64,000 nucleotides of DNA, taken from contig JAJOZX010001565.1 in the NCBI GenBank assembly GCA_023014485.1, positions 780,001 to 844,000 on the forward strand, read 5' to 3'. The position numbers and the translations under genes are program-made. The notes beneath the pieces were generated by a model that was not told where the DNA came from, searched no databases, and saw only the letters and a program-made list of their open reading frames with translations. This document shows, piece after piece, positions 21,128-30,334 of the stretch (its first letter is position 1; each line of letters begins with the position of its first letter). Source of the DNA: Bathynomus jamesi. Taxonomy: Eukaryota > Arthropoda > Malacostraca > Isopoda > Cirolanidae.

Positions 21128-22215
21128 CAATGTTCCCTCTAATTTTTTTAGTCCGTGTGCGCAAGAAATTTTCGTTGTGCAAACATTTAGATTCATGGTG
21201 AAAAATTGTGCAAATTTTTATGAGCGCTATTATCTTCAAAATTAAATATATAAAATATATATAAATATTAAATACTTAATAAATATTATTTCCATAAGGT
21301 GATAGCTTGATCATTACGGTACTATTAAATGGATATTAAAAAACTGTTTACAATATTATATATTCTTAAAAAAAAAAAACATTTTATCCATTCTAAAAAT
21401 ATGAATAAAATAAAAAATAGTAAAATAAAATTCAGCAAAATAAAGAAATAAAATAAAAATAACATTAATTGAAAATGACTATTTTAGTTATCATTTCTCA
21501 AAACAATTTTTAGCATTTAGCAATTTAAAATAGACTATCAAGATTAATACATGATTTTATCCATTCGCAAAATAGGAATAAAATAAAAAATAATAAAATT
21601 CAATAAAATAAAATATAATCAAAATAACATTAAATGAAAGTGCCTTTCATTTAAGTATGATTATGATTTCTCCCTACGATCTTTAGCATTTGCCCATTCC
21701 AAATAAACTCTCTGAAGATTAATACATCCGTCATCATTCAGGTAACTTTTAATTCGCATGAGCATGTCCAAATGATTTTCTTTCAAGCGGTTTCTTAATT
21801 TGTTCTTTATAGAATTCATTAAACTGAAGCCACGCTCACAGTCCACACTAGATGCTAGGAAAGTTCCCCGAATATCCATCAACTTAGCAAGGTCACAAAA
21901 TTGTTCATTTTGGAGGGCGAATGTCACCATATCATCAAAGTTTTTAACCAGCTTACTTTTTATTTTCTCGCATACAACAAATTTAAAATCATTGTACTGT
22001 TCGATTATGGTAGAACTTTCACCAAGAAAATCTGCATATTTTGCACATAAAGCTTTAACAATCAAAGGCAGACCATTCTTTTACTTCATTTTCAGGAAAC
22101 CTGTCTTTCAAATGGGCATGATACGCTTGAGCCTGTGCGCATTTTATTTTGCTGTGTGCGCGGGTTTCACAACGCGTGTGCGCGCGCACACGCGCACACC
22201 TTAGAGGGAACATTG
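21128..22215 (-). mobile_element. hAT-1, 1088-bp deletion derivative
   Basis: The ends CAATGTTCCCTCTAA and TTAGAGGGAACATTG are flanked by a perfect 8-bp duplication TTTTCCAG (21120-21127, 22216-22223), diagnostic of the hAT superfamily. The right end contains alternating GCGTGTGCGCGCGCAC sequence. It interrupts the left end of the second large TIR element. Confidence 0.92.
21661..22065 (-). pseudogene. hAT-1 transposase dimerisation domain remnant
   Basis: A C-terminal 134-codon frame includes LASSVDCERGFSLMNSIKNK and HLDMLMRIKSYL, the conserved hAT C-terminal dimerisation motif with its ER residues. The catalytic and BED finger portions are missing, so the element depends on an autonomous relative. 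Confidence 0.85.
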
Positions 22216-22529
22216 TTTTCCAGGTCTTACCCTTTCAAATGGTGAGGTATGTGGAGTTAAGTAACTGTGCAAAATATTTTGAAAATCACTACGTATTTAA
22301 AGGTCGCTCATCAAACTAATTGTGTGTGTGTGTGTTCCTGGTAACAGTTGAGGCTCTGAGAAACGCCTTGCTAACCCTGAGAAGTAAGCTTAGTTTGGAA
22401 ACAACAGGCTAAAACTTGTTAACCGGAGTCGGGTGGGTGTAAGCATATAGCAAAGCCTGCAAAGGAGTTGTTTCAGTTGGTGTTGCGCACTCACAGAAGA
22501 AGGGTATGTCTCGTTTACAGTGTCGTCAT

Positions 22530-23979
22530 GGCAGCAGAAAGCAGTGGAAAGTTCCACAGTACTCAGACTACAAGAGGTGCAAATCACATCTGTTTGGTAG
22601 GGCCAATGTCTGATAAAATTGAGGGTAAAACACTGCCTACAAAGCGACAAATGCTAGCAAGATTTTTCTACCACCGTAAAGTTTGTAAGAAAACTATTCG
22701 CGTGAGTGCTACGCTGGTGGTTGAGGAAGTGTCAATATTGTGGAAAGCAGCTCGCATTCCTATGACACAGAGCTACAGCGCTATTGCTAAATTAGAAACA
22801 CTTCATTAAAATTACATAAAATTAAATAAAAATAAAAATCGAAGAGGACAGCGCAAGATCTGAAAGAAGAAGCATTTAAGAAATCCATTAGCAAACTCTT
22901 TGATATTGCGCACGAAAAATCTCTTGATATGATAGAAATTGAGGAAGACAAATTATTCCTGACTGACCAACCAGGAGATCGTCATTATAGCATGGGTGGT
23001 GTTGACAAACAACTAGCTGAGAAAGAAAACAAAATTTTAGTGAGAAAAAAGAAAGAACAAAAACGCATTATGAGAGAGAAGAAACGAAAGCAACAAGAAG
23101 AAAAGGCAAAGCCCTTCTTGGCTTCCATGAGCTCCGATGAAGCCGCCTCTGAATATTCTACTGACACTGCCGACAAAGAAAGCATGATTCCACAGTCAAA
23201 AAAAGCAAGGACAAGAACTCTAGCTAAAATTGCCAAATCTGATTTATATGCTATTCTAGATAGAACAAAGACAAGTGATAGAGAGGCTACTTTTATAATC
23301 ACAAAAACTGTTCAAGCTACGGGTCACAACGTTGAAGAATTATCAGTGTCGCGGAGCTCTATTAGTTGAGCTAGAATTCGCAACAGAATTGCAGAAGCGA
23401 CAAAGGTGAGACACTTTTCAGCCAGAAGTTCCTCTTCTACTACACCGGGATGGAAAATTACTGCCAGAGATTACAGGAAAATATCAGAAAGTTGATAGGC
23501 TACCCATTCTCGTGACTGGCGAACAAACTGAAAAGCTACTCGGTGTTCCAAAGTTACTGGGAAGTACTGGCGAAACAATAGTTTCTGCAATAATTAACAC
23601 TTTACGTGAGTGGAATATTGAAGAGAAAGTGGTGGCCCTTTCATTTGACACAACAGCATGCAACACAGGAAGAACGGTAGGGGCGTGCTCCTTGATTGAA
23701 GAAATACTGTACTTCAGAAAAAAATTCCTTTGGCTGCCGTGTCGCCATCATATGATGGAGGTTGTAGCGGCAGAAGTATTCAATGTATGCTTTGGGAATG
23801 CCGGGGGAAGCCTAATGTTCTCCTCTTTAAAAGGTTCAAAGACTCCTGGTACATGATCGCTCCAACAAAATTTGAGACCGCAGTCGATTTGTACGTCATC
23901 AAAGAGAGGAAAGACGAAAATGTAACCTTCATTCGTGATATGTTGGTACAGGGTCAGCCGCGTGGAAAATACAAAGAAC
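22530..23979 (+). pseudogene. Unclassified transposase-like gene, 5' and middle part
   Basis: A start at 22530 (MAAESSGKFH) is plausible. Frames run 22530-22809, about 22810-23369 (with a shift), then on to 23979. Visible blocks are LPTKRQMLARFFYHRK, LFDIAHEKSLDMIEIEEDK, GGVDKQLAEKE, a Lys-rich stretch, TEKLLGVPKLLGSTGE, VVALSFDTTACNTGRTVGAC and WLPCRHHMMEVVAAEVF. The FDTT...CRHH pattern suggests a nuclease-like core. I recognise it as a multicopy uncharacterized protein type but cannot name a domain. Its location between TIRs supports a transposase role. It has about four frame lesions. Confidence 0.6.
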
Positions 23980-24067
23980 TACTCCAGCTTTATGAGAATA
24001 AAAACCCACTCTAATAGACAGAGTTTATTTCACCGACAGTTTCGACGCCCACTGGCATCCTCCTCGG

Positions 24068-25579
24068 GTGGATACAGAAACACAAATGAAACAAAACAAG
24101 AGGGAAAAAACAGTTCAGGGATCGACCGTTAAGAAATTCGCACCTAGGTTGGATTCCATTCTATCGACATATGTCTTGTCCAAATCCGAAAAGGAAGTTC
24201 TTAATTTAGGGCTGTCGTTTGCGCTTAAACCCGATAAAAACATTGTTTTAGATTTTGTGTCTTCCGTAGTTAATTCCAGGGTGGATATTCCGTGTTTAAA
24301 TGGTTTGATTCTGAGCAAGTTTCTGGAACATTTCAACTCATTGGACTCTATTCCCAAAAGATTCCGGTTAGCTTTAGACAAGCTCAGGAAGAATGAAGCA
24401 ATATTTGTCACTAAAGCGGACAAAAGTAACACTGTGGTTATTTTGGACAAGTGTGATTATAAACAAAAAATGGAAGCGTTACTTAGTGATGAATTCACCT
24501 ACACCAAAGTGAGATCGTCCCCCCTAAAGCGTCTTTCTGCCGAATTCAACAAAACCATCAGGAACTTATTAAAAGATGTCCCGGCGATTGATCCTAAAAG
24601 ATTTCTACAGATTAACCCCAAACTCCCCCACATTTACGGCCTACCCAAAACCCATAAGATTAATATACCACTCCGTCCCATTATTTCACACAGGGGTTCC
24701 TTTAGTTACAGGTTATCTAAATTTCTTGCAGATAAATTATCCCCATTAGTTGGTAAATTTTCAGGCTCGCACATCACTAATTCCTGTGACTTTATTAACA
24801 AAGTTATGTCCTTAGATTTAAAACGGGGAAGAATGATAAGTTTTGATGTTGAGTCCTTGTTTACGAAAGTTCCCATTGATGATGTACTTAGTTTTTTAGA
24901 TAGAAAATTGCCAACATGTAACGTAGAACTAGGCATGCCCACATCTGTATTTTTAGAACTGATAAAACTCTGTGTCACCAATAATGCCTTCTCCTTCGGT
25001 GAAGAATTTTATTTGCAACGTTTTGGTATGGGAATGGGGTCCCCTTTATCCCCAATACTGAGTACATTATATATGGAGTATTATGAGTCGGAATTGTTGC
25101 AAACAATATGTCCCAGGAATCTAATTTGGTTTCGTTATGTAGATGATATTTTCTCATTTTGGCCTGACCACTGGAACAACTTTGACACTTTCTTTCAGTC
25201 ATTAAATAATCTTGTTCCCTCTATTAAATTTAAATATGAATGGGAGAACGACAAACAATTACCTTTTCTAGATGTTTTGGTCATTAACGAAAGCGGAAAG
25301 CCCAATTTCACGGTCTATAGAAAACCTACTCATTGTAATTCGTCATTCATTATTTTTTCATATCATGATGAAGGGGTTAAAAGCTCAATTATTTCTTCCA
25401 TGTTTCTAAGAGCACTCAGGATTTGTAGCCCACATTTGCTGGATCCGGAAAATTCAAAGATTTGGAACATTTTTAAGGATTTAAAATATCCTGAGTGGTT
25501 TATCAGAAAGGCGTATTTTAAAGCCAGAAAATCTTTTTATGCCCTCGGGAACCTTCAGTTAACCAAAAACAATATGTGA
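24068..25579 (+). CDS. PLE2 reverse transcriptase (503-codon open frame)
   Basis: Penelope-type reverse transcriptase. Motifs by residue: KADKSNTVVILDK (about 116-128), IYGLPKTHK (about 189-197, class hallmark), PLRPIIS, ISFDVESLFTKVP (about 257-269, catalytic Asp 260), GMGMGSPLSPILS (about 320-332), FRYVDDIFSFWP (catalytic YVDD, 357-360), KQLPFLDVLV and the thumb YPEWFIRKAYFKARK. The annotated start lies inside the left inverted repeat; the true start may be further upstream. The frame is lost near an A5 run at 25565-25569 just before the endonuclease. Related to telomerase RT by fold (family knowledge). Confidence 0.92.
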   Translation: MDTETQMKQNKREKTVQGSTVKKFAPRLDSILSTYVLSKSEKEVLNLGLSFALKPDKNIVLDFVSSVVNSRVDIPCLNGLILSKFLEHFNSLDSIPKRFRLALDKLRKNEAIFVTKADKSNTVVILDKCDYKQKMEALLSDEFTYTKVRSSPLKRLSAEFNKTIRNLLKDVPAIDPKRFLQINPKLPHIYGLPKTHKINIPLRPIISHRGSFSYRLSKFLADKLSPLVGKFSGSHITNSCDFINKVMSLDLKRGRMISFDVESLFTKVPIDDVLSFLDRKLPTCNVELGMPTSVFLELIKLCVTNNAFSFGEEFYLQRFGMGMGSPLSPILSTLYMEYYESELLQTICPRNLIWFRYVDDIFSFWPDHWNNFDTFFQSLNNLVPSIKFKYEWENDKQLPFLDVLVINESGKPNFTVYRKPTHCNSSFIIFSYHDEGVKSSIISSMFLRALRICSPHLLDPENSKIWNIFKDLKYPEWFIRKAYFKARKSFYALGNLQLTKNNM

Positions 25580-25929
25580 GTTTGCCTTACATTGCCGGCT
25601 TAGAAAGAGTAAAACCGTTGACGAAAGAATTTAAGTTTGCTTTGGCGTTCAAATATTCGTCTACCGTGAAAAGTAAATTGGTTAGGAATAACGTTGCAAA
25701 AGAGGAACAAGCCTGTGTCTACAGCATTCCCTGTAAAAGTTGTGATTTAGTATACGTGGGAGAAACTGGAAGAAATATTGAAACCCGTATCAAAGAACAC
25801 AAATATGCCTTCAGAAGTTGTAATACTAATAATGCCATTTTTTATCACGCTAGCCAAAATAATCATGGTATAGATTGGGAATCAAGTAAGGTACTTTATA
25901 AATGTAATAATTATGTCAAAAGAAAATAA
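25576..25929 (+). CDS. PLE2 GIY-YIG endonuclease domain
   Basis: This continues the RT protein after a one-base frameshift. It has a linker, then CVYSIPCKSCDLVYVGETGR: a GIY-like CVY strand, a CxxC pair typical of Penelope endonucleases, the YVG strand and the catalytic-helix Arg in NIETRIKEHKYA. The frame ends at 25929 (NYVKRK). A further one-base shift restores ESVCIEKVDNFNLCEG... to about 26045, so the natural C-terminus lay there. The enzyme nicks the target for priming. Confidence 0.9.
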   Translation: MSLPYIAGLERVKPLTKEFKFALAFKYSSTVKSKLVRNNVAKEEQACVYSIPCKSCDLVYVGETGRNIETRIKEHKYAFRSCNTNNAIFYHASQNNHGIDWESSKVLYKCNNYVKRK

Positions 25930-26575
25930 TAGAATCTGTGTGTATAGAAAAAGTAGATAATTTTAATTTGTGCGAAGGTACTTATAAGTTAGACCCTTTA
26001 ATGAGATTCTTGGTCAATAAATCCCTTACGGAGTCGTGGGAACGTGTTCGAACCTAAGTGTGAATTTCTTAAATGTCTCTGGATTGGAATGTTTCCTTAC
26101 TCGCTTTTAGTAAATGTAATAATGGAAGTAATTAATGTGGAAATAAATATATGCAGTAATTATGTCAAAACATTAGGATCTGTATGTATAGAACAAGAAG
26201 ATATTTTTAATTTGTGGAAATGTAGTTATAAGCTGACCCTGTAATAAAATGCCCTTCTGGTTTCGGGAGAACGATATCTAACCTAGGTGCGAATTTCTCA
26301 ATGGTCTCTGGATTAGTTCCTAATCGCCTTTTTTCATTCGTTTTTCGGTTTATAATTTCTGTATAATAAACAACAATGTAATAACCAATGTAATAATAAA
26401 TTTATAATTTCTGTAATTAATAATTATGCAATATTAAATGTAATAAATTTAATTATAAATGTAATAATTATGTAAAAATAATAGAATCTGTATGTTTAGA
26501 ACAGGAAGATAGTTTTAAAATTTGTGCGAATGTACTTAATGAAAATGCCCCTCCTGTCTCGAGAGAATGGAATCC
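25911..26575 (+). repeat. Threefold diverged tandem repeat at the PLE2 3' end
   Basis: Units begin near 25911, 26157 and 26465. Each starts with AATTATGTCAAAA or AATTATGTAAAAA, then ATAGAATCTGTATGT-like sequence, TTTTAATTTGTG, and ends with CCTAGGTGCGAATTTCT-like sequence. The first unit still overlaps the end of the coding frame. Confidence 0.7.
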
Positions 26576-26653
26576 AACCTAGGTGCGAATTTCTTAACGG
26601 TCGATCCCTGAACTGTTTTTTCCCTCTTGTTTTGTTTCATTTGTGTTTCTGTA

Positions 26654-26696
26654 TCCACCCGAGGAGGATGCCAGTGGGCGTCGAAACTGTCGTGGA
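26654..26696 (+). ncRNA. Hammerhead-ribozyme-like motif in PLE2 right terminal repeat
   Basis: Elements in order: TCCAC (stem I, 26654-26658); core CCGAGGA (26659-26665, matching CUGANGA except U4 to C); stem II GATGCC-AGTG-GGCGTC (26667-26682); GAA and A (26683-26686); a minimal stem III ACUGU; the H17 C at 26691; and GTGGA (26692-26696) closing stem I. Hammerheads with very short stem III are known in Penelope-like elements. One extra G precedes stem II. The left repeat carries an inverted, less perfect copy (about 24035-24078, minus strand). Confidence 0.65.
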
Positions 26697-26785
26697 AATA
26701 AACTCTGTCTATTAGAGTGGGTTTTTATTCTCATATTTTGACCTTCACGTAAAAAAGTGAAGTTTTTTGCATTTACTCCAGCTTT

Positions 26786-27370
26786 CTTTACTGTTCATGG
26801 GAGAAGCTTTGGAGTAGAGTCCCTGAGAGACTTTAAAGCACCTGGAGCTTATCATCATGCACGCTAGATAGCGAAGATAATCCAGAGCATCAAGATTTCG
26901 TTGTTTAAATTCCAATTTCAACTAAGTAGTCAAGAATAGAAGGCATTTCAGAGATTTTCACTTTTTTCAGTGCCTTTGTATGTGAAGCCATGCTTCTCAG
27001 TCCCCAGAACTACAGATGCTCCTGTCAATGATAAAGACTTCATTGCTGCAATCAAGGTGTATGCATCTGTAGGCAGGACTGTATCGACTGCAGCACTAGT
27101 GGCTTTCTTTAGGCACACTTGGTACTTGAATGAAGAGCTCGCAGGTCTGTCTTTCTTTCCCGATCTCGTTCCAGTAAATATCAAAACACAAATGGTTAAG
27201 GCTTTAAAGAATGAAGCAGAAAAGAGAAGTCCAGACAAACGGATCAAGGCTGCCGAAGTGGATGAGCTTTCTAGCCTCTCAGATCTAGTCGCAAAAAATA
27301 CTAAAGTTATCTTCAACAAATTCGACATCGATGGCTCTTTTTATCAAGATCCAACAGCCTATGAAGCAAG
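26786..27370 (+). pseudogene. Unclassified transposase-like gene, continuation after PLE2
   Basis: Blocks are ESLRDFKAPGAYHHAR, then (from 26950) FSLFSVPLYVKPCFSVPRTT, TVSTAALVAFFRHTWYLNEE and LAGLSFFPDLVP. The HHAR and HTWYLNEEL blocks continue the multicopy family recognised upstream. The segment ends precisely at the hAT-2 target duplication. Frames are open from 26970 to 27370. Confidence 0.65.
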
Positions 27371-28307
27371 CAGAGCTGGGCAATAAATACATTGAATGTA
27401 TTTAAATACTAAATACTAAATACATGGGAGAAATGTATTTAAATACTAAATACTAAATACATTTTACGAATGTATTTAGATACTAAATACAAAATACATC
27501 AATTGTATTTAAATACATTTGTAAATACATTTTAAATACATACAAATTTTAACATATGCATTCACTAATTCATGTTTTGATAAATTTCTACTTTAGGGGA
27601 CACGGTGAATTTCGAAATAAATACACCACTCGATAGATCAGACGATTTTAAAAGCTTTTTCATCAATGAATTTTCCATCGCAAATTGGATTGATTGCAAC
27701 GAGTTAGTTACACAGGCCCACTTAAGGCAGAGCCGTTTTGTACGATTATTCGGTCAATTTCAAGATATTTTTTGATGTCTAAAAAAACACTTAACTTCAG
27801 ATGAGTGTACAGATTCGTTGTAGCATTGCTTGCAGCAGAGACTTCGTGTTTACACAGCAAGCAGGTGCACTTTACCTTATTACCGTCTTTAGATTTAATT
27901 TTAAAGTATTTTCCATCAAACAGAGGGTGCACTAAATTGTTATCTGCATATATATCACTGTTTGATTCACCGGATTTGCTTGTTGAAGCCATGACACGCA
28001 CACGATAAAGAAATCAACCGCTTTCGACTAAGAGTGGCACACAACTGATTGAACTGACACGTTGAAACATGAACCATGCTGTACTACGCTGTCGACGCGT
28101 CGTACTGTGCTAGTACAGAACGTGTATTAAACCAGTAAAAGTATTTACATTTTTATATTTTGAGTATTTAAATACATTGTATTTAAATACTCATTAAAGT
28201 ATTTAAATACTATATTTAAATACATGAAAAACAATGTATTTATAAATACAGTTCTAAATACACAAATGTATTTAAATGCAAATGTATTTAAATACTGCCC
28301 AGCTCTG
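27371..28307 (-). mobile_element. hAT-2, 937-bp non-autonomous element
   Basis: The ends CAGAGCTGGGCAATAAATAC and GTATTTAAATACTGCCCAGCTCTG are flanked by perfect 8-bp duplications GAAGCAAG (27363-27370, 28308-28315). Subterminal regions are filled with GTATTTAAATAC repeats, as in many hAT ends. It interrupts the transposase-like gene. Confidence 0.93.
27708..28001 (-). pseudogene. hAT-2 BED-type zinc finger remnant
   Basis: The frame encodes HPLFDGKYFKIKSKDGNKVK followed by CTCLLCKHEVSAASNATTNL and YTHLK, a BED finger with C-x2-C and a downstream His pair region. This is the N-terminal DNA-binding part of a hAT transposase. The catalytic core was lost by internal deletion. Confidence 0.8.
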
Positions 28308-28520
28308 GAAGCAAGTGACTCATACAAAAAAAGGCATGGAAAGACTGAATGCCATTAAACTCGTGAATGACTACGCCGAACGAGGAGTTGCTCTAATTAC
28401 AGAATACAACGACTTCATCACGAGAGACAAGGAACAGAAACAATACTTACTTACTCCAGGTAGTCAAGAAGGACAGTGCTCGCTCCCCAGAACCCAATAA
28501 GTCTTCTTTAGCATCCTCTA
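28308..28520 (+). pseudogene. Unclassified transposase-like gene, 3' end
   Basis: Resumes after hAT-2: ERLNAIKLVNDYAERGVALI and TEYNDFITRDKEQKQYLL, then a shift and a serine-rich tail. It completes the gene in 22530-23979 and 26786-27370. The remaining 250 bp to the right terminus are non-coding. Confidence 0.6.
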
Positions 28521-28775
28521 TGCAAACCAAACCACAGTGAGCGGTTGGCAGCCGTGAAACCCCCACCACCAAGTGGATAATACCTACTAAACATAGAGGG
28601 ATCTGAACGCCTGCTGCAGAAGTTAAGCTAGATTTGGCAAAACAAAGACGTCATGAGCGACCTCTAAATATTCTCGTCTTCTTCAAATTTAGTACAGGCT
28701 GTTTTTTCATTAAACCTCACAAAGCGATTGGGTAACACTAATGAAAATAACCACAAAATGTTTTTGGACCACCCT

Positions 28776-28778
<3 letters not shown>

Positions 28779-28820
<42 letters not shown>
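28779..28820. repeat. (TA)n microsatellite
   Basis: Sits exactly between the right end of the second large TIR element and the SINE at 28821. Confidence 0.9.
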
Positions 28821-28824
<4 letters not shown>

Positions 28825-29062
28825 AACCCAGCTGTTCATCCTTCCACATAATACAAAAATTGGTTGGTAGATACAGTAAATGGGGCTAATGGGCACCATA
28901 AGTAGCCTAATGGTTAAGACGCTGGGCTGCTGGTAGGGCGTTGTTCGGATTTCACGTTAAACTGTAGGTCTAAGGTGGAGTGACAAGCTTGACCTTCGTC
29001 AAAATGAACAATTCGGGCGGAAACCAAACCAAGGTTAACCAAGAGTTATATGTATACTCGTA
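28821..29062 (+). mobile_element. Dimeric tRNA-like SINE, copy 2 (5'-truncated)
   Basis: Starts at the linker (CCCAGCTGTTCATCCTTCCA) and keeps the second tRNA-like unit (GTAGCCTAATGGTTAAGACG, GTTCGGATTTC) and the 3' end GAACAATTCGGGCGGAAACC. The first tRNA-like unit is absent, replaced by (TA)n. Confidence 0.8.
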
Positions 29063-29063
29063 T

Positions 29064-29121
29064 TAGGGTGGTCCAAATAAATTTTGGGGTGATTTTCATT
29101 TGTGTTACCCAGTTACTTTGC
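29064..29121 (-). mobile_element. Solo terminal fragment of the second large TIR family
   Basis: AGGGTGGTCCAAATAAATTT through GTGTTACCCAGTTACTTTG matches the inverted right terminus at 28718-28775 and then runs into (TA)n. Confidence 0.7.
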
Positions 29122-29138
29122 ATATATATATATATATA

Positions 29139-29659
29139 TTAGTGGTGGACCGGATATCCGCATCCACATCCTCATATGCGGATATCCGCGTCATTTTTAA
29201 CACCCGCATCCGCACTTCTGACTGCGGCTGTTATGCGGATATTACCTCTAATAAATTATGCAATTTACAATTAAATTAGCTTATAAAGTAGCTTATAAGG
29301 CCTAGTCATGCACATTTCATGTAAAGTATTAATTATTAATGAACAAACAAATATATAAACCTGAAAATATAAATACGTGGTAACACAGAAAATTGAATGA
29401 AACTTGTTTCATTGAATTTTCTGTGGTTGAAACTCTTGAAAAAATTGTTATTTTTATCATAATGAAAACATTAATATTAATTATAAATCTTATGCATTGC
29501 CTTCCATAAGAGTAATATCACGAAATTTGAAAAATTGTCATATATTCATAATTCTATATTATATTGATAGATTAACTAAATATCCGCATCCGCGGATAAT
29601 GAAATAAAAAATCCGCATCCACATCCGCAGATGTTGAAAAACTGACATCCGGTCAACCA

Positions 29660-29663
<4 letters not shown>
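29139..29663. mobile_element. Non-autonomous TIR element rich in GGATATCCGC
   Basis: The ends TTAGTGGTGGACCGGAT and ATCCGGTCAACCACTAA are inverted. Subterminal repeats of CCGCATCC/GCGGAT occur at both sides and no coding frame is present. It lies between (TA)n tracts, so a target duplication cannot be read. Confidence 0.7.
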
Positions 29664-29700
<37 letters not shown>

Positions 29701-29703
<3 letters not shown>

Positions 29704-29820
29704 TACTCTTATGGAAGGCAATGCATAAGATTTATAATTAATATTAATGTTTTCATTATGATAAAAATAACAATTTTTTCAAGAGTTTCAACCACAGAAA
29801 ATTCAATGAAACAAGTTTCA

Positions 29821-29823
<3 letters not shown>
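29701..29823 (-). repeat. 123-bp perfect inverted duplicate of 29395-29517
   Basis: The sequence is the exact reverse complement of an internal piece of the preceding TIR element, isolated between two (TA)n tracts. It has no element ends of its own. Confidence 0.85.
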
Positions 29824-29853
<30 letters not shown>

Positions 29854-29855
<2 letters not shown>

Positions 29856-30078
29856 ATGGCGTGCATTCAGGGCAAGCTAGGTAAGCGCCGCCTACCCTAA
29901 AAAAGATATTAAAGACAGTATCGTATTTTCAGAAGAATCTACAGTACATACCCACTAGCCAGTTATGAAGTTTATCATTAGCTACTATAATTACTATAAT
30001 TATATAATATGTACATATAGTGCGTGTGCTCGCACGCAATACCGCTTACCCTGTAGACGTACCCACCGCACGCCACTG
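29854..30078. mobile_element. 225-bp hAT-like MITE
   Basis: The ends CAATGGCGTGCATTC and GTGGGTACGTCTAC/CGCACGCCACTG are inverted (CARTGGCGTGC). It lies between (TA)n tracts and is non-coding. Confidence 0.7.
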
Positions 30079-30090
30079 ATATATATATAT

Positions 30091-30121
<31 letters not shown>

Positions 30122-30158
30122 GATGAATTTTACAATTAAACACGCGAGATGAATGAAT

Positions 30159-30326
30159 GATGCAAATCCACAAGGAAAAAGAAAAATGATTCCAAGGTCT
30201 TTCGTGTATTCAGAAGTACACCTCGTCAGGTCGTCAGGGAATGACGTCATTTCCTGATGAGGTGTACTTCTGAATACACGAAAGCCCTTGGAATCATTTT
30301 TCTTTTTCCTTGTGGGTTTGCATCAT
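30159..30326 (+). repeat. Foldback repeat with hammerhead-like arms
   Basis: The arms (TGATGCAAATCCACAAGG... and its reverse complement CCTTGTGGGTTTGCATCAT) are inverted around 30241. The family recurs at 48305-48422 and 54098-54224, each time next to (TA)n. Resemblance to PLE2 terminal repeats (ribozyme core in inverted arms) suggests solo Penelope ends; this is inference. Confidence 0.7.
30249..30294 (+). ncRNA. Hammerhead-ribozyme-like motif
   Basis: Stem I ATTTC (30249-30253) pairs with GGAAT (30290-30294), with one G-U pair. The core CTGATGA (30254-30260) is a perfect CUGANGA. Stem II is GTGTA-CTTCTGAA-TACAC (30262-30279). GAA at 30280-30282 is followed by the minimal stem III A-GCCC-T and H17 T at 30289. 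One G (30261) lies between core and stem II, as in PLE2. The opposite arm carries a related CTGACGA version on the minus strand. Confidence 0.6.
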
Positions 30327-30334
30327 TGTATATG

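Larger units (their letters stand above)
23992..26773 (+). mobile_element. PLE2, nearly complete Penelope-like element
   Basis: The insertion is bounded by a 12-bp duplication TACTCCAGCTTT (23980-23991 and 26774-26785) in the interrupted gene. Inverted terminal repeats of 172 bp lie at 23991-24162 and 26564-26735. Inside is one long ORF2-type protein with RT and GIY-YIG endonuclease, disrupted by two small frameshifts. The 3' end contains three diverged tandem copies of the C-terminal coding/3' segment. This is the best preserved retroelement in the window. Confidence 0.9.
21078..28775 (+). mobile_element. Second large TIR element (7.7 kb including nested elements)
   Basis: The ends AGGTGGTCCAAAA (21078) and TTTTTGGACCACCCT (to 28775) are inverted and sit against (TA)n. 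Inside is one plus-strand transposase-like gene in pieces, split by hAT-1 (21128-22215), PLE2 (23992-26773) and hAT-2 (27371-28307). Removing these leaves a core of about 2.9 kb. An extra terminal fragment of the same family occurs at 29064-29121. The superfamily was not identified. Confidence 0.7.

Noticed and set aside
22985..23302. Minus-strand 105-codon frame with hydrophobic stretches
   Set aside because: Antisense of the Lys/Glu-rich segment of the transposase-like gene; its hydrophobicity is a mirror effect.
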